Shown: piece by piece, positions 17,864 to 26,221 of the stretch | How the letters are laid out: each line of letters starts with the position of its first letter | Position numbering within the stretch: position 1 is the stretch's first letter | NCBI RefSeq assembly: GCF_004341035.1 | Contig: NZ_SLXK01000001.1 | Location: 1-64,000 of the forward strand | Reading direction: 5' to 3' | DNA: 64,000 nucleotides | From: Scopulibacillus darangshiensis | GTDB lineage: Bacteria; Bacillota; Bacilli; Bacillales; Sporolactobacillaceae | Made by a program: the position numbers and the translations under genes | Notes under the pieces: generated by a model | Seen by the model: only the letters and a program-made list of their open reading frames with translations | What the model was told of the DNA's origin: nothing | Databases searched by the model: none

Positions 17864-20515
17864 TTAATTTTCCGGTTTTTTCTTTTTATCCGCCGGCTTA
17901 TGTTTATTCGGCTTTTCTTTAGGCTTGGTCCTGTTATTAGGCTTAGGCTTTTCCTCAGGCTTCTTCCTTTGTTTAGCCTTAGGCTGCTCCTTAGGTATTG
18001 GAGCACGCGGATTAAGCGTTCCCCATAGCTCGTCAGTCATACCGCTTTCATCGAGGTACGGATAATGGGACTTGATAAATGACTTCCTCAATGTCACACC
18101 AGAGCCGTTTTGCACAAGAGCATGACCGTTACGTGATGGTGCATATTTTTCATTAAATAGATCCGTTTTTACGAAACCGGCCCTTTGGCATAAATTGGTC
18201 ACGTTTTGACCGCTGATGCCGCAGAATGTTCTTTGGACGATCCCCGCAGGCATATGGAACCGCTCAGCAGGGTCCATCAGATTGGGTTTAATATCATAGG
18301 CAGCATTTGCAAATCTAGCCCATAATTGCTGGGTATGCCTCGAATATAGATCATGATTCAATGTATATTTCTTGTCATAGCCAGTCCAAATGCCCATAGT
18401 CACATTTGGATTGGTGGCGACGAACCACGAATCACGCCAATCCTGTGATGTTCCGGTTTTACCTGCCCAATCCGTTGAAAACTTCAAATAGGAGGACAAG
18501 CTTCTGGCTGTTCCGCCATGGATGACATCCCGCATCATATCAAGCATAAGGTAGGCCGTTTGCGGCGAATAGACATGGACTGGCTTCACTTTATGCTGAT
18601 AAATGACATTGCCGTTTTTGTCAACAATTTTATTTATCATAAAAGCATCAATGAAATTGCCATCGTTGGCAAAGGTGGTATAAGCATTGGTATTTTCCTC
18701 CACCGTAACACCTCTTGTCAGACCACCGAGCGCTGTCGACAAATTGTGCATGTCGGAATTAAACAGAGATGTAAAGCCCATCTTCTTAAGATTCTGGGCC
18801 GGTTTCCCACTGGCCGGATGTAACTTGGTATAGAGACGGACCGCAGGGACATTGTGCGATTCTGCCAGCGCTCTGCGCGCGGTTTCGAAGCCGTGGTATC
18901 GTCCCCCGTAGTTGTGTGGTTCATAAAAATCGCCCGAGCTGTTAATATAGCGTTTATACGGCAAATCAGCAACAATTTCCCCGGGCTGGATTACACCTTT
19001 CTCCAATGCCGGAGCATAGACGAGCAGCGGCTTCATTGTCGAGCCGTTTTGCCGTTTGGTTTGGGTCGCATGGTTAACTTGGGAAAGCTTAAAGTCCCTG
19101 CCGCCGACAAAACTGATGATTTCACCCGTGTCATTCTTGATGAGAACGGCACCAAGCTCCATAGGATGGTGGACCTTTTTCTTTTTGCCTGTTTTCGGAT
19201 CTGTTACGATCTCAATTTTATCAGGCTCATAATTGGAATAGTTATTCTCCGCTTTCTGCATCGCATCATAAATCTTTTTATTTACCGTTGTATAAATTTT
19301 ATAGCCCTTAACCCGTAATTGATTATCGGCGTTTTTGAGCAGCTCATTGAAGAGATCGTACTGATCCTTAAGCTTGCTATAGTTAAAGCCTCTGGCCTTG
19401 GTAATCTCTTTAATGCTTCTATGATGGCGATCTGTCTTGGCCAAGTAATCCATTTTCTTATAGGTACGATAGTCTTTGTATACTTGTTCACCGTTCAATC
19501 CTTGCTGCTTCGCGTCAAGCTTGGCCAGAATAATTTTGGATCGGTTCTCGACTTCATTCGTAAGATAAGGATACTCCTCCATTGGACTCTGTTTTGGTTT
19601 GGCGAAATGTTTCTTATAATCATAGGCTAAGGCTTTTTCATATTGACCTTTATTAATATAACCCGCAACAAGCATTCTTTTTAATACAAAATGAGCTCTG
19701 GCAACCCCTGATGAAATATCCTTTTTTACACCGCCATGATTTTCAAATGGCGTATAGGAAAAAGGATTCTTTGGCATGCCGGCAAGAAAAGCTGCCTGGG
19801 GCAGGTTAAGATCCTTAGGTGCCACGCCAAACACACCATGCGCTGCGGCACTGATTCCGGCGATGTTTTGGCCAGACGCATTCCTGCCAAATGGCACAAC
19901 ATTCAGATACGCTTCTAATATATTATTTTTGCTGAAGAAGTTTTCGACCCTTAGTGACAGAAGTATCTCTTTTGCTTTTCTCTCGAAGGACACCTCATTG
20001 GTTAATATTTGGTTTTTTACGAGCTGCTGGGTCAGCGTACTGCCGCCGGTTACAATCGGCTGGTGAGTCAGTTCTTGAAATGCGGCCCGAAATACTGCTT
20101 TAGGGACAACACCTTCATGCTCATAAAAGAGTTCATCCTCTGTGGAAAGCAGGGCATGGATCAGCGTAGGCGAGACTTTGTCTAGACTGATATTTGTTCT
20201 GGTTAAATCTGAACGAAGCTTACCGAGCGGCACATTTCCGGAAAAAAAGAGCTCACTCGTCTCCGAATAGTGATAGATATCTTTTTTTAGCGTTTCATAA
20301 TTTAATACAGGCTGATCTTTTACAAGGGAGGCAAAGTAGCCCGCTGCTATACCGCCCGCGAAGAAGGTCCCGACAAAACAAACAGACACAATAATTAGGA
20401 ATGAATTCCAAATGACTTTGGACCCGAACCGCGCGGAGCGTAGTACCCCTTTCTCAGTCAGCCATGACGCTGTTTTTTCAAAGAATGTCTTTATATCTTT
20501 TGGCTGAAAAGCCAT
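17864..20515 (-). CDS. Class A penicillin-binding protein (bifunctional)
   Basis: 883 residues. A membrane-anchored peptidoglycan synthase: cytoplasmic N-terminus (1-35), one TM (about 35-60), GT51 glycosyltransferase domain with LLSTEDELFYEHEGV and GGSTLTQQLVKNQ (about 125-175), and a transpeptidase domain with active-site STMK, the SHN triad member and GKTGTSQDW. The C-terminal 45 residues are a Lys/Pro-rich tail (KPEEKP, KPKEKP, NKHKP), likely binding anionic wall polymers. B. subtilis has tyrS near here instead. GGAGGGG precedes the ATG. A perfect 9-bp inverted repeat lies upstream. Confidence 0.93.
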   Translation of the reverse strand: MAFQPKDIKTFFEKTASWLTEKGVLRSARFGSKVIWNSFLIIVSVCFVGTFFAGGIAAGYFASLVKDQPVLNYETLKKDIYHYSETSELFFSGNVPLGKLRSDLTRTNISLDKVSPTLIHALLSTEDELFYEHEGVVPKAVFRAAFQELTHQPIVTGGSTLTQQLVKNQILTNEVSFERKAKEILLSLRVENFFSKNNILEAYLNVVPFGRNASGQNIAGISAAAHGVFGVAPKDLNLPQAAFLAGMPKNPFSYTPFENHGGVKKDISSGVARAHFVLKRMLVAGYINKGQYEKALAYDYKKHFAKPKQSPMEEYPYLTNEVENRSKIILAKLDAKQQGLNGEQVYKDYRTYKKMDYLAKTDRHHRSIKEITKARGFNYSKLKDQYDLFNELLKNADNQLRVKGYKIYTTVNKKIYDAMQKAENNYSNYEPDKIEIVTDPKTGKKKKVHHPMELGAVLIKNDTGEIISFVGGRDFKLSQVNHATQTKRQNGSTMKPLLVYAPALEKGVIQPGEIVADLPYKRYINSSGDFYEPHNYGGRYHGFETARRALAESHNVPAVRLYTKLHPASGKPAQNLKKMGFTSLFNSDMHNLSTALGGLTRGVTVEENTNAYTTFANDGNFIDAFMINKIVDKNGNVIYQHKVKPVHVYSPQTAYLMLDMMRDVIHGGTARSLSSYLKFSTDWAGKTGTSQDWRDSWFVATNPNVTMGIWTGYDKKYTLNHDLYSRHTQQLWARFANAAYDIKPNLMDPAERFHMPAGIVQRTFCGISGQNVTNLCQRAGFVKTDLFNEKYAPSRNGHALVQNGSGVTLRKSFIKSHYPYLDESGMTDELWGTLNPRAPIPKEQPKAKQRKKPEEKPKPNNRTKPKEKPNKHKPADKKKKPEN

Positions 20516-20563
20516 GACACCCCTCCTCGTACACCTTTAGTAAACGATGCTAGTATGTAAGAA

Positions 20564-20586
20564 CTATTATGATCTGGTCATAATAG
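20564..20586 (-). promoter_or_regulatory. Perfect palindrome upstream of PBP gene
   Basis: CTATTATGA-TCTGG-TCATAATAG (plus strand), 9-bp arms with a 5-base centre, about 50-70 bases before the PBP start. The arms contain -10-like sequence (TATTAT/TATGAC), as expected for an operator covering a promoter. The regulator is unknown. Confidence 0.5.
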
Positions 20587-20672
20587 AAGCTCTTTTTATC
20601 TTATCTTAAAACGAATATCTTGCAAGTCTTAGCATGGAAAAAACGACAAATTCTGCAGAATTTAATGTGGAT

Positions 20673-20770
20673 GTAAAGAAAACTTGGCTTATCGCCAAGC
20701 CCTTAATGGCGAATGCCTTAGTTGCTCTTATACTTTAATCCGCTTTTTCGCTTTAGCGAACTTAATTATT
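20673..20770 (-). repeat. Modular structured intergenic repeat, copy F (diverged)
   Basis: Minus-strand orientation. It shares ATAAGNGCAACTAAGGC, TTCGCCATTA and the terminal CTTGGC-GATAA-GCCAAG hairpin with TTTTCTTTAC; the first part (GTTCGCTAAAGCGAA) is diverged. It follows the rpsD terminator in the same orientation as rpsD. Confidence 0.65.
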
Positions 20771-20774
20771 CTTA

Positions 20775-20816
20775 AAAAAGAAAGAAAAAAAGTCCGGACG
20801 ATATAATCGACCGGAC
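20775..20816 (-). terminator. rpsD terminator
   Basis: On the minus strand GTCCGG pairs with CCGGAC and is followed by seven T residues. Confidence 0.85.
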
Positions 20817-20832
20817 AGCTTTTCGCGTTCAA

Positions 20833-21435
20833 TTAACGAGAGTAGAATTCGACAATAAGCGCTTCAGTAATTTCAGCAGGAAGTTCGGAACGTTCAGGAA
20901 GTCTGTTGTAAGTACCCTCTAACTTATCTTCGTCGAACGTAACATATTCGGGAACAAAGCTGTTTACTTCAATCGCTTCTTTAATGATGTCAAGGTTGCG
21001 GGATTTCTCTCTCACACCAATGACATCGCCGGTTGACACGCGGTAAGATGGAATATCTACGCGGCCCCCGTTAACTGTAATATGGCCATGGTTAACAAGC
21101 TGACGTGACTGACGGCGTGTACGGGCAAGACCAAGGCGATAAACAAGGTTATCTAGACGTGATTCAAGAAGAATCATGAAGTTTTCACCGTGTACACCTT
21201 TCATTTTGCCTGCGTCGTCGAATGTGCGGCGGAATTGTCTTTCGTTAAGACCGTACATAAAACGAAGCTTTTGCTTCTCTTGTTGTTGCAAACCGTATTC
21301 AGACAGTTTCTTGCGTTGGTTTGGACCGTGTTCACCTGGAGCATAAGGGCGTTTTTCCAGTTCTTTACCCGTTCCGCTCAAGGATATGCCGTAGCGGCGT
21401 GATTTCTTCCAAGATGGACCAGTATAGCGAGCCAT
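20833..21435 (-). CDS. rpsD: 30S ribosomal protein S4
   Basis: 200 residues, as in B. subtilis S4. A primary 16S rRNA binding protein that nucleates 30S assembly and, in Bacillus, represses its own synthesis. Seen: N-terminal [16 protein letters not shown], and the S4 RNA-binding domain about residues 92-155 ([31 protein letters not shown]). GGAGG precedes the ATG. It has its own promoter and a 170-base structured leader, consistent with autoregulation. Strong terminator downstream. Confidence 0.97.
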   Translation of the reverse strand: MARYTGPSWKKSRRYGISLSGTGKELEKRPYAPGEHGPNQRKKLSEYGLQQQEKQKLRFMYGLNERQFRRTFDDAGKMKGVHGENFMILLESRLDNLVYRLGLARTRRQSRQLVNHGHITVNGGRVDIPSYRVSTGDVIGVREKSRNLDIIKEAIEVNSFVPEYVTFDEDKLEGTYNRLPERSELPAEITEALIVEFYSR

Positions 21436-21624
21436 GATGACTCCTCCTTTGTCATTTTAAAGTTGCATAAAATGACAGATCCAACTCATTCATCTATGAA
21501 GTCATTATGTTTTCATGCACCCTCACTCGGCAGTGAAGAGTTACGCGATGCACCTCAAGGTTATGAGGAACATAATAAAGAGGGTATCTTCATAGGTCAG
21601 TTGGGCACTGCCTCATTTTACACA
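21436..21624 (-). ncRNA. Probable ribosomal protein S4 leader
   Basis: The transcript leader between the rpsD promoter and start is long and rich in pairing segments, for example AGGTTATGAGG-type arms, TGCATC...GATGCA-like arms and CACTGCCGAGTGAGG. Bacillus rpsD leaders form a pseudoknot bound by S4. The identification rests on position, length and gene identity; the fold was not computed. Confidence 0.55.
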
Positions 21625-21630
21625 AAGAAC

Positions 21631-21660
21631 ATTATAGCTTCTTTTATTAGATCATGTCAA
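21631..21660 (-). promoter_or_regulatory. Sigma-A promoter of rpsD
   Basis: On the minus strand TTGACA (21655-21660), 18 bases, TATAAT (21631-21636): both hexamers are perfect consensus. Confidence 0.85.
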
Positions 21661-21674
21661 GAAGCTATTGCTGT

Positions 21675-22157
21675 TTAAAGGTATTTTGTCAGGGTCTCTG
21701 CAAATTTTTCTAAATAAAGCTGATCTGTTTCAGTAAACCGGTCTGTTGTCGGACTGTCAATATCCAAGACACCAAGGACCGTGCCATTTTTTATTATGGG
21801 AACAACAATTTCCGACTGTGAAGCCGAATCGCAGGCGATATGACCAGGAAATTGATTAACATCAGCAACCCGCATCGTTCGATTTTCACTTGCCGCTGTC
21901 CCGCATACACCCTTCCCATTCGGAATGCGAACGCATGCAGGCAAACCTTGAAATGGTCCAAGAACAAGTTGGTTGCCTTCAGTGAGATAGAAACCGACCC
22001 AATTAATATTGTCTAGAAATTGATTGAGCAGTGCGGAAGCGTTAGCCAAATTTGTCACCTGATTTGGCTCATCTTCAATGAGCGCTTTTAGCTGTTTGAT
22101 GACAAGCTCGTAATTTTCTTCCAGTGTTCCGGTATAAGTATTGACAGAAAACATCAT
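21675..22157 (-). CDS. ytsP: GAF-domain free methionine-R-sulfoxide reductase
   Basis: 160 residues, one GAF domain. The family (fRMsr; YtsP in B. subtilis) reduces free L-methionine-R-sulfoxide using conserved cysteines. These are visible in the segments LPACVRIPNGKGVCGTAA (about residues 82-99) and GHIACDSASQSEIV (about 115-128), followed by LGVLDIDSPTTDRF typical of the GAF core. Cytoplasmic; part of oxidative repair. Same strand as rpsD but rpsD has its own promoter, so they are separate units. Divergent from refZ. Confidence 0.9.
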   Translation of the reverse strand: MMFSVNTYTGTLEENYELVIKQLKALIEDEPNQVTNLANASALLNQFLDNINWVGFYLTEGNQLVLGPFQGLPACVRIPNGKGVCGTAASENRTMRVADVNQFPGHIACDSASQSEIVVPIIKNGTVLGVLDIDSPTTDRFTETDQLYLEKFAETLTKYL

Positions 22158-22238
22158 AATTCCCCCGATTTCCTATTTAAATAATAATATTTTATCAAAA
22201 TGTGCAGAAACTTTCAGCTGATTTGTCGAGCGATTTAT

Positions 22239-22267
22239 AAAGGTGAGTCTCATTTGTCCTCGAATGT
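22239..22267 (+). promoter_or_regulatory. Possible sigma-H promoter for refZ
   Basis: AAAGGTGAG, 12 bases, TCGAATGT resembles RNAGGAWWW-N11/12-RNGAATWW with several mismatches. B. subtilis refZ is expressed under sigma-H early in sporulation, which is the main reason to propose it. Confidence 0.3.
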
Positions 22268-22300
22268 CTAATAATATAGAAACTATAATGAGGTGATCGT

Positions 22301-22969
22301 ATGGTTCAAAAAAGCAAGGGACAACAGACTAAGGAAGAAGTGATCACGTCAGCGGTAAAGTTGTTCAACATGAATGGTTACAGCGGAACCTCAATTCGGG
22401 CGATTGCAAAAGAAGCGGGTGTGAATATTGCTTTGGTTTCCTATTATTTTGGCGGCAAAAGCGGTCTGCTTGAGCATTTGATGTCCACTTTTTTGGAGGG
22501 TTATATTCAGACGCTGGAGGAAGCCTTCCAGGAAACAGACTTAGAAAAGGAAAAAATTAGCGGCAGGTTAATGAAAATTGCTGACCGTCTAATTGCATAT
22601 CAACAGGATTGCTTTTATTTATCACGGTTTGTTCATAGGGAAATGACGCTTGATACGGTCTTGGTCAGAGAGCTAATGGCAACTTATTTAATGAAGGAGA
22701 AGTATCTTTTGGAGAAAATTTTCCTTGAAGCCGCAAAAAGGCGCCAAATAAGGAAAATCCCGGTCGATTTGCTTGTAATGCAATATAGGGACATGATTAT
22801 TATGCCATTCCTGCAGCCTCAATATATTCGAAAGGTCTTTTTCTTACAGCCGAACGATGGATATTTTAGGCGGTCGTATCTCAAGTTTATTGAGCATTGG
22901 GTCGGACAGATCTTGAAAAGTCATGATCATTACCGGGTGAATGTGCTGCCGCATGCAAGAGCATACTAA
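22301..22969 (+). CDS. refZ: RefZ, TetR-family regulator of FtsZ
   Basis: 222 residues. N-terminal TetR helix-turn-helix (about 10-55: GYSGTSIRAIAKEAGVNIAL, then VSYYFGGKSGLL). In B. subtilis RefZ (YttP) binds motifs near the origin and inhibits FtsZ assembly to help place the polar septum during sporulation. Identification rests on the sequence and on its place between ytsP and ezrA, as in B. subtilis. GAGGTGAT precedes the ATG. A hairpin terminator follows, then repeat copy E. Confidence 0.88.
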   Translation: MVQKSKGQQTKEEVITSAVKLFNMNGYSGTSIRAIAKEAGVNIALVSYYFGGKSGLLEHLMSTFLEGYIQTLEEAFQETDLEKEKISGRLMKIADRLIAYQQDCFYLSRFVHREMTLDTVLVRELMATYLMKEKYLLEKIFLEAAKRRQIRKIPVDLLVMQYRDMIIMPFLQPQYIRKVFFLQPNDGYFRRSYLKFIEHWVGQILKSHDHYRVNVLPHARAY

Positions 22970-22986
22970 TTTGATCGCAACATGAA

Positions 22987-23017
22987 GAACCCCTGTTAAC
23001 CAGCGGGGGGTTTCTTT
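22987..23017 (+). terminator. refZ terminator
   Basis: AACCCCTG pairs with CAG-C-GGGGTT and ends TTTCTTT. Repeat copy E begins immediately after. Confidence 0.8.
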
Positions 23018-23108
23018 AGTTAATCAGAAAGTATAACTTTCTGACGCACATAAGTGCAACTACGCCTCTGTCTTCGCCAAAGGCTCGCCAATCGGCGAGT
23101 TTTCTTTA
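23018..23108 (+). repeat. Modular structured intergenic repeat, copy E (short form)
   Basis: AGTTAATCAG, hairpin CAGAAAGT-ATA-ACTTTCTG, GCAC-ATAA-GTGC, GCC-AAA-GGC and the perfect terminal hairpin CTCGCC-AATC-GGCGAG with TTTTCTTT. It differs from copy B by only a few bases and lacks the 59-nt module. Confidence 0.92.
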
Positions 23109-23305
23109 TGGCCAAATGTCTAAAAGAAAAGCATAAATTAATTTAGTCAAAAAGTGTAATCCATGGTATCATTATAATTGCGTAAATGATTGTTTTTCGT
23201 CGCTTTTTGTATTACTTTTAAGACTATACATATCTAGAATATAGATTTAATAGTATTTTAACTTATTATAGCGATTGTCACGTGGGAGAATGGGGGAACT
23301 TCCAA
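23109..23305 (+). other. AT-rich region upstream of ezrA
   Basis: 197 bases without a gene. A TATAAT is present at 23173-23178 but no good -35 lies 16-18 bases before it, so no ezrA promoter is assigned. The gene-free stretch 22970-23305 otherwise holds the refZ terminator and repeat copy E. Confidence 0.4.
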
Positions 23306-24994
23306 ATGCTTTATGTCATTATAGCACTCATTTTATTACTCATTCTAATTATAGGTTATGGGACGTGGATGAGGAAGAAAGTATACAGTCAAATTGATCG
23401 ATATGAATCGTGGAAAATAGATATTACGAACCGTCCGGTTACAGAAGAAATTGCCAGGGTAAAAGAGCTCAAAATGGTTGGAGAGACAGAAAAGAAGTTT
23501 GAAACATGGCGATCCGACTGGGATGAAATCGTAACGAGCGAACTGCCCGCTGTCGAAGAAAAATTATTTGATGCAGAAGAAGCAGCCGACAAATACCGCT
23601 TTCGAAAGGCGGGGCATATCCTTTCGCAACTGGAAACCAACCTGAACAGCGCTGAAGAACGGATTGCCCAAATGCTGAATGATCTTCATGAAGTTGTGGA
23701 CAGTGAACACCAAAATCGGACCGACATTGTTGAAATTAAAGAGGTCTACCATCAAACCAAAAAGGATATGATTACAAAACAAAGCCAATTTAAAAACACC
23801 GTGCCTTATCTTGAAAAAACGATTCATGATATTGAACTGGGATTTAAAGAATATGAAAACGAAACAGAAAATGGCAACTATATTAAAGCAAGAGAAGTGT
23901 TAATTTATATTAAAAATCAGCTGGAATCGATCAGGGATAAAATGGAAACCATTCCCAAGTTATATAAGGATTTGCACAATAAACTGCCCGATCAATTGAA
24001 GGAACTCCGTGAAGGCTACTATGAGATGAGCGGACAAGGTTATGTCCTGCGCCACCTTCAAGTGGAGGAGCAGGTGGATGAAATGGAGAAACAGCTGATT
24101 GTTTTAGATGAAGCTATGGAGCACTCAGAGTTTGGTGAAGCGGCAGAAAGTGTTGCCATGATGCATCAACAAGTGGATTGGTTATATGAACATATGGAAA
24201 AAGAGGTCGGAGCGAGAAGACAGCTTCTTGAGACGGCCCCGGCTATCGAGCAAGATTTAGCGATCGTCCGAAAAAAAGTGACTGAACTCGATGATGAGAC
24301 AAAAATTGTTCAGCAGAGCTACCGCATTGAATCAGAGGATCTTAAGGTGCAATATGATATTGGAAGAGCATTTGAAAAATTGGAAAGAGACTTTTCCGAA
24401 GTTGATGATGTTTTCAGAGAAAAGACAGAAGCGTTCAGTATCGTTCTAGAAAAATTGGAGGATATGCGCCACGACATAAATGCTTTGCGGGATTCTGCCG
24501 ACGAATTCAAGGAACGCATGACAACACTAAGAAAAGATGAACTAATGGCAAAAGAGACACTGCAAAAACTCCGCCAAAAATTGCAGGATTCTCGAAGGAT
24601 TGTCCAAAAAAGCAATTTGCCTGGTATCCCTTATTCTTATGCAACAATCTTGGAGGAAGCACAAGATCTTCTTTCAGAAGTTAACAATAAGCTTGAACAA
24701 AAACCGTTAGAAATGTCGTCGGTCTTACAGGTCCTAGATGATGCCGACGAAAAGGTTGGAAATGTTTGCGAAAAAACAAATGGTCTTGTTGATGATGCGG
24801 AGCTTGCTGAACAGCTTATACAATACGGCAATCGTTACCGCAGCGGCAATCCAGAGATTAATGACGAACTCAAGCGTGCTGAAGAATATTTTAGAAGTTA
24901 TAATTTTAGCGAAGCGGTTGAAATTGCGGCAGCGGCAGTTCAAAAGGTAGAACCCGATATTTTTAAAAAAATCGAACTTTATGCTGCTGAATGA
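23306..24994 (+). CDS. ezrA: Septation ring formation regulator EzrA
   Basis: 562 residues, exactly the B. subtilis length. An N-terminal TM helix (about 2-22) with a short external end, then a long cytoplasmic region of spectrin-like coiled coils. EzrA restrains FtsZ ring formation away from midcell and joins the divisome. The IDRYESWKIDITNRPVTEE segment after the TM matches the family. The ATG at 23306 follows GGGGG and matches the family start; the GTG at 23282 would add eight residues. Next to refZ, another FtsZ regulator. Confidence 0.95.
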   Translation: MLYVIIALILLLILIIGYGTWMRKKVYSQIDRYESWKIDITNRPVTEEIARVKELKMVGETEKKFETWRSDWDEIVTSELPAVEEKLFDAEEAADKYRFRKAGHILSQLETNLNSAEERIAQMLNDLHEVVDSEHQNRTDIVEIKEVYHQTKKDMITKQSQFKNTVPYLEKTIHDIELGFKEYENETENGNYIKAREVLIYIKNQLESIRDKMETIPKLYKDLHNKLPDQLKELREGYYEMSGQGYVLRHLQVEEQVDEMEKQLIVLDEAMEHSEFGEAAESVAMMHQQVDWLYEHMEKEVGARRQLLETAPAIEQDLAIVRKKVTELDDETKIVQQSYRIESEDLKVQYDIGRAFEKLERDFSEVDDVFREKTEAFSIVLEKLEDMRHDINALRDSADEFKERMTTLRKDELMAKETLQKLRQKLQDSRRIVQKSNLPGIPYSYATILEEAQDLLSEVNNKLEQKPLEMSSVLQVLDDADEKVGNVCEKTNGLVDDAELAEQLIQYGNRYRSGNPEINDELKRAEEYFRSYNFSEAVEIAAAAVQKVEPDIFKKIELYAAE

Positions 24995-25001
24995 TAAATG
25001 G

Positions 25002-25035
25002 CGAGGCTCCTAGATACAAAGGGAGTCTTTCTTAT
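25002..25035 (+). terminator. ezrA terminator
   Basis: AGGCTCC pairs with GGGAGTCT (one G-U) followed by TTTCTT, just after the ezrA stop. Confidence 0.65.
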
Positions 25036-25073
25036 TGACTATGTAGATAATAAGGATATAAAGGAGAAAAGCA

Positions 25074-26216
25074 ATGATATACCTTGATAATAGCGCGACA
25101 ACCAAGCCTTATCCTGAGGCGCTTGAAACATTTAATATTGTATCCAACCAGTTTTTTGCCAACCCGTCATCGATTCACGGATTAGGTGGTCTGTCAGAAG
25201 AAATGCTGAAGCGCTCAAGAACCCAGGCGGCAGAGCTTCTCGGCGTCAAGCCAAGTGAGATAACTTTTACATCCGGTGGAACAGAAGGGAACAATTTGGC
25301 AATTAAAGGTGTTGCACTTTCATACAGCCAAAGGGGAAAGCATATCATCACAACCGAAATTGAACATGCTGCCACTTATAATGCCTTCAAACAGCTGGAG
25401 AACGCCGGCTTTGAAGTCACCTATTTACCAGTTAATCATAAAGGCAGAGTAAATCTTGAAGACTTGAAGAAAGCATGCAGAAAAGATACGATATTAATTT
25501 CAATTATACATGTCAATAACGAAGTCGGAACTGTTCAGCCGCTGCAAGAGATTGGTGAGTGGCTTAAGGAGCAGCGGGCGACACTTTTCCATGTTGATCA
25601 TGTTCAGGGGATTGGCAAGGTGCCTTTGAACCTGAAAGAATACGGTATAGATTTGTGCACCATTTCCGGCCATAAATTTCATGGCCCAAAGGGGACGGGG
25701 CTGCTGTTTGTCAGAGGCGGTGTCTCGTTGTCTCCATTGTTCTCAGGGGGAAGCCAAGAACTTAATCGAAGAGCGGGAACAGAAAACCTGCCTGGTATTG
25801 CAGCGATGGTCAAAGCCCTTAGAATCAATTTGGAGACGTCTAAGAGACATCTTGATGACCTCAAATGCCTAAAAAATAAGATGATCAGATCCTTCGAAAC
25901 CAATGATGATCTGATCATTCATACACCTGCTGAGTTCTCTGCGCCACATATTATTAATGTCACTATTAAGGGCATTAAAGCAGAGGTCCTTGTCCATGCC
26001 CTGGAAGAGGATGATATCTACGTGTCAACCAAATCCGCCTGCTCCTCAAGAGAGGGCGGAGCAAGCAGAGTGCTTTTAGCCATGGGTATTCCAGAAGATG
26101 AAGCAGCACATGCTATTAGGATCAGTTTATCTCTTGAAAATACCAGTGATGAGATTGACAGGTTTTTAGACATTTTTAATAAAAAAATAAACGAATTGAA
26201 AAGTGTAATGGGGTGA
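25074..26216 (+). CDS. nifZ: Cysteine desulfurase partner of ThiI (NifZ/IscS type)
   Basis: 380 residues, class V PLP aminotransferase fold. It removes sulfur from cysteine as a persulfide. Seen: FTSGGTEGNNLAIKG (about 65-79), HVDHVQGIGKVP (about 178), the PLP lysine in GHKFHGPKGTG (about 200), and the persulfide Cys in STKSACSSREGG (about 320-331). The gene ends inside the start region of thiI, the arrangement seen in B. subtilis, where this desulfurase feeds ThiI for 4-thiouridine in tRNA. AAAGGAG precedes the ATG. Confidence 0.93.
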   Translation: MIYLDNSATTKPYPEALETFNIVSNQFFANPSSIHGLGGLSEEMLKRSRTQAAELLGVKPSEITFTSGGTEGNNLAIKGVALSYSQRGKHIITTEIEHAATYNAFKQLENAGFEVTYLPVNHKGRVNLEDLKKACRKDTILISIIHVNNEVGTVQPLQEIGEWLKEQRATLFHVDHVQGIGKVPLNLKEYGIDLCTISGHKFHGPKGTGLLFVRGGVSLSPLFSGGSQELNRRAGTENLPGIAAMVKALRINLETSKRHLDDLKCLKNKMIRSFETNDDLIIHTPAEFSAPHIINVTIKGIKAEVLVHALEEDDIYVSTKSACSSREGGASRVLLAMGIPEDEAAHAIRISLSLENTSDEIDRFLDIFNKKINELKSVMG

Positions 26217-26221
26217 TTTGT

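Larger units (their letters stand above)
20516..20832. other. Intergenic region rpsD-PBP
   Basis: 317 bases without a gene. On the minus strand it holds, in order, the rpsD terminator (20775-20816), repeat copy F (20673-20770), and the PBP upstream region with the inverted repeat at 20564-20586. Confidence 0.7.

Noticed and set aside
18854-19630. Plus-strand frames (154 and 103 codons) opposite the PBP gene
   Set aside because: No ribosome site, composition typical of antisense translation, and they cover conserved PBP coding sequence.
20673-20832. T-box or other tRNA-sensing leader near the former tyrS position
   Set aside because: No T-box motif (TGGNACC-type) was found; the region holds a repeat copy and the rpsD terminator.
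12806-23108. Repeats as a CRISPR array
   Set aside because: The copies are far apart, have internal hairpins and no regular spacers; no cas genes are present.
25035-25062. Promoter TTGACT-N16-TATAAA in front of nifZ
   Set aside because: It would place the transcription start at or beyond the ribosome site and start codon, so it is probably not used.
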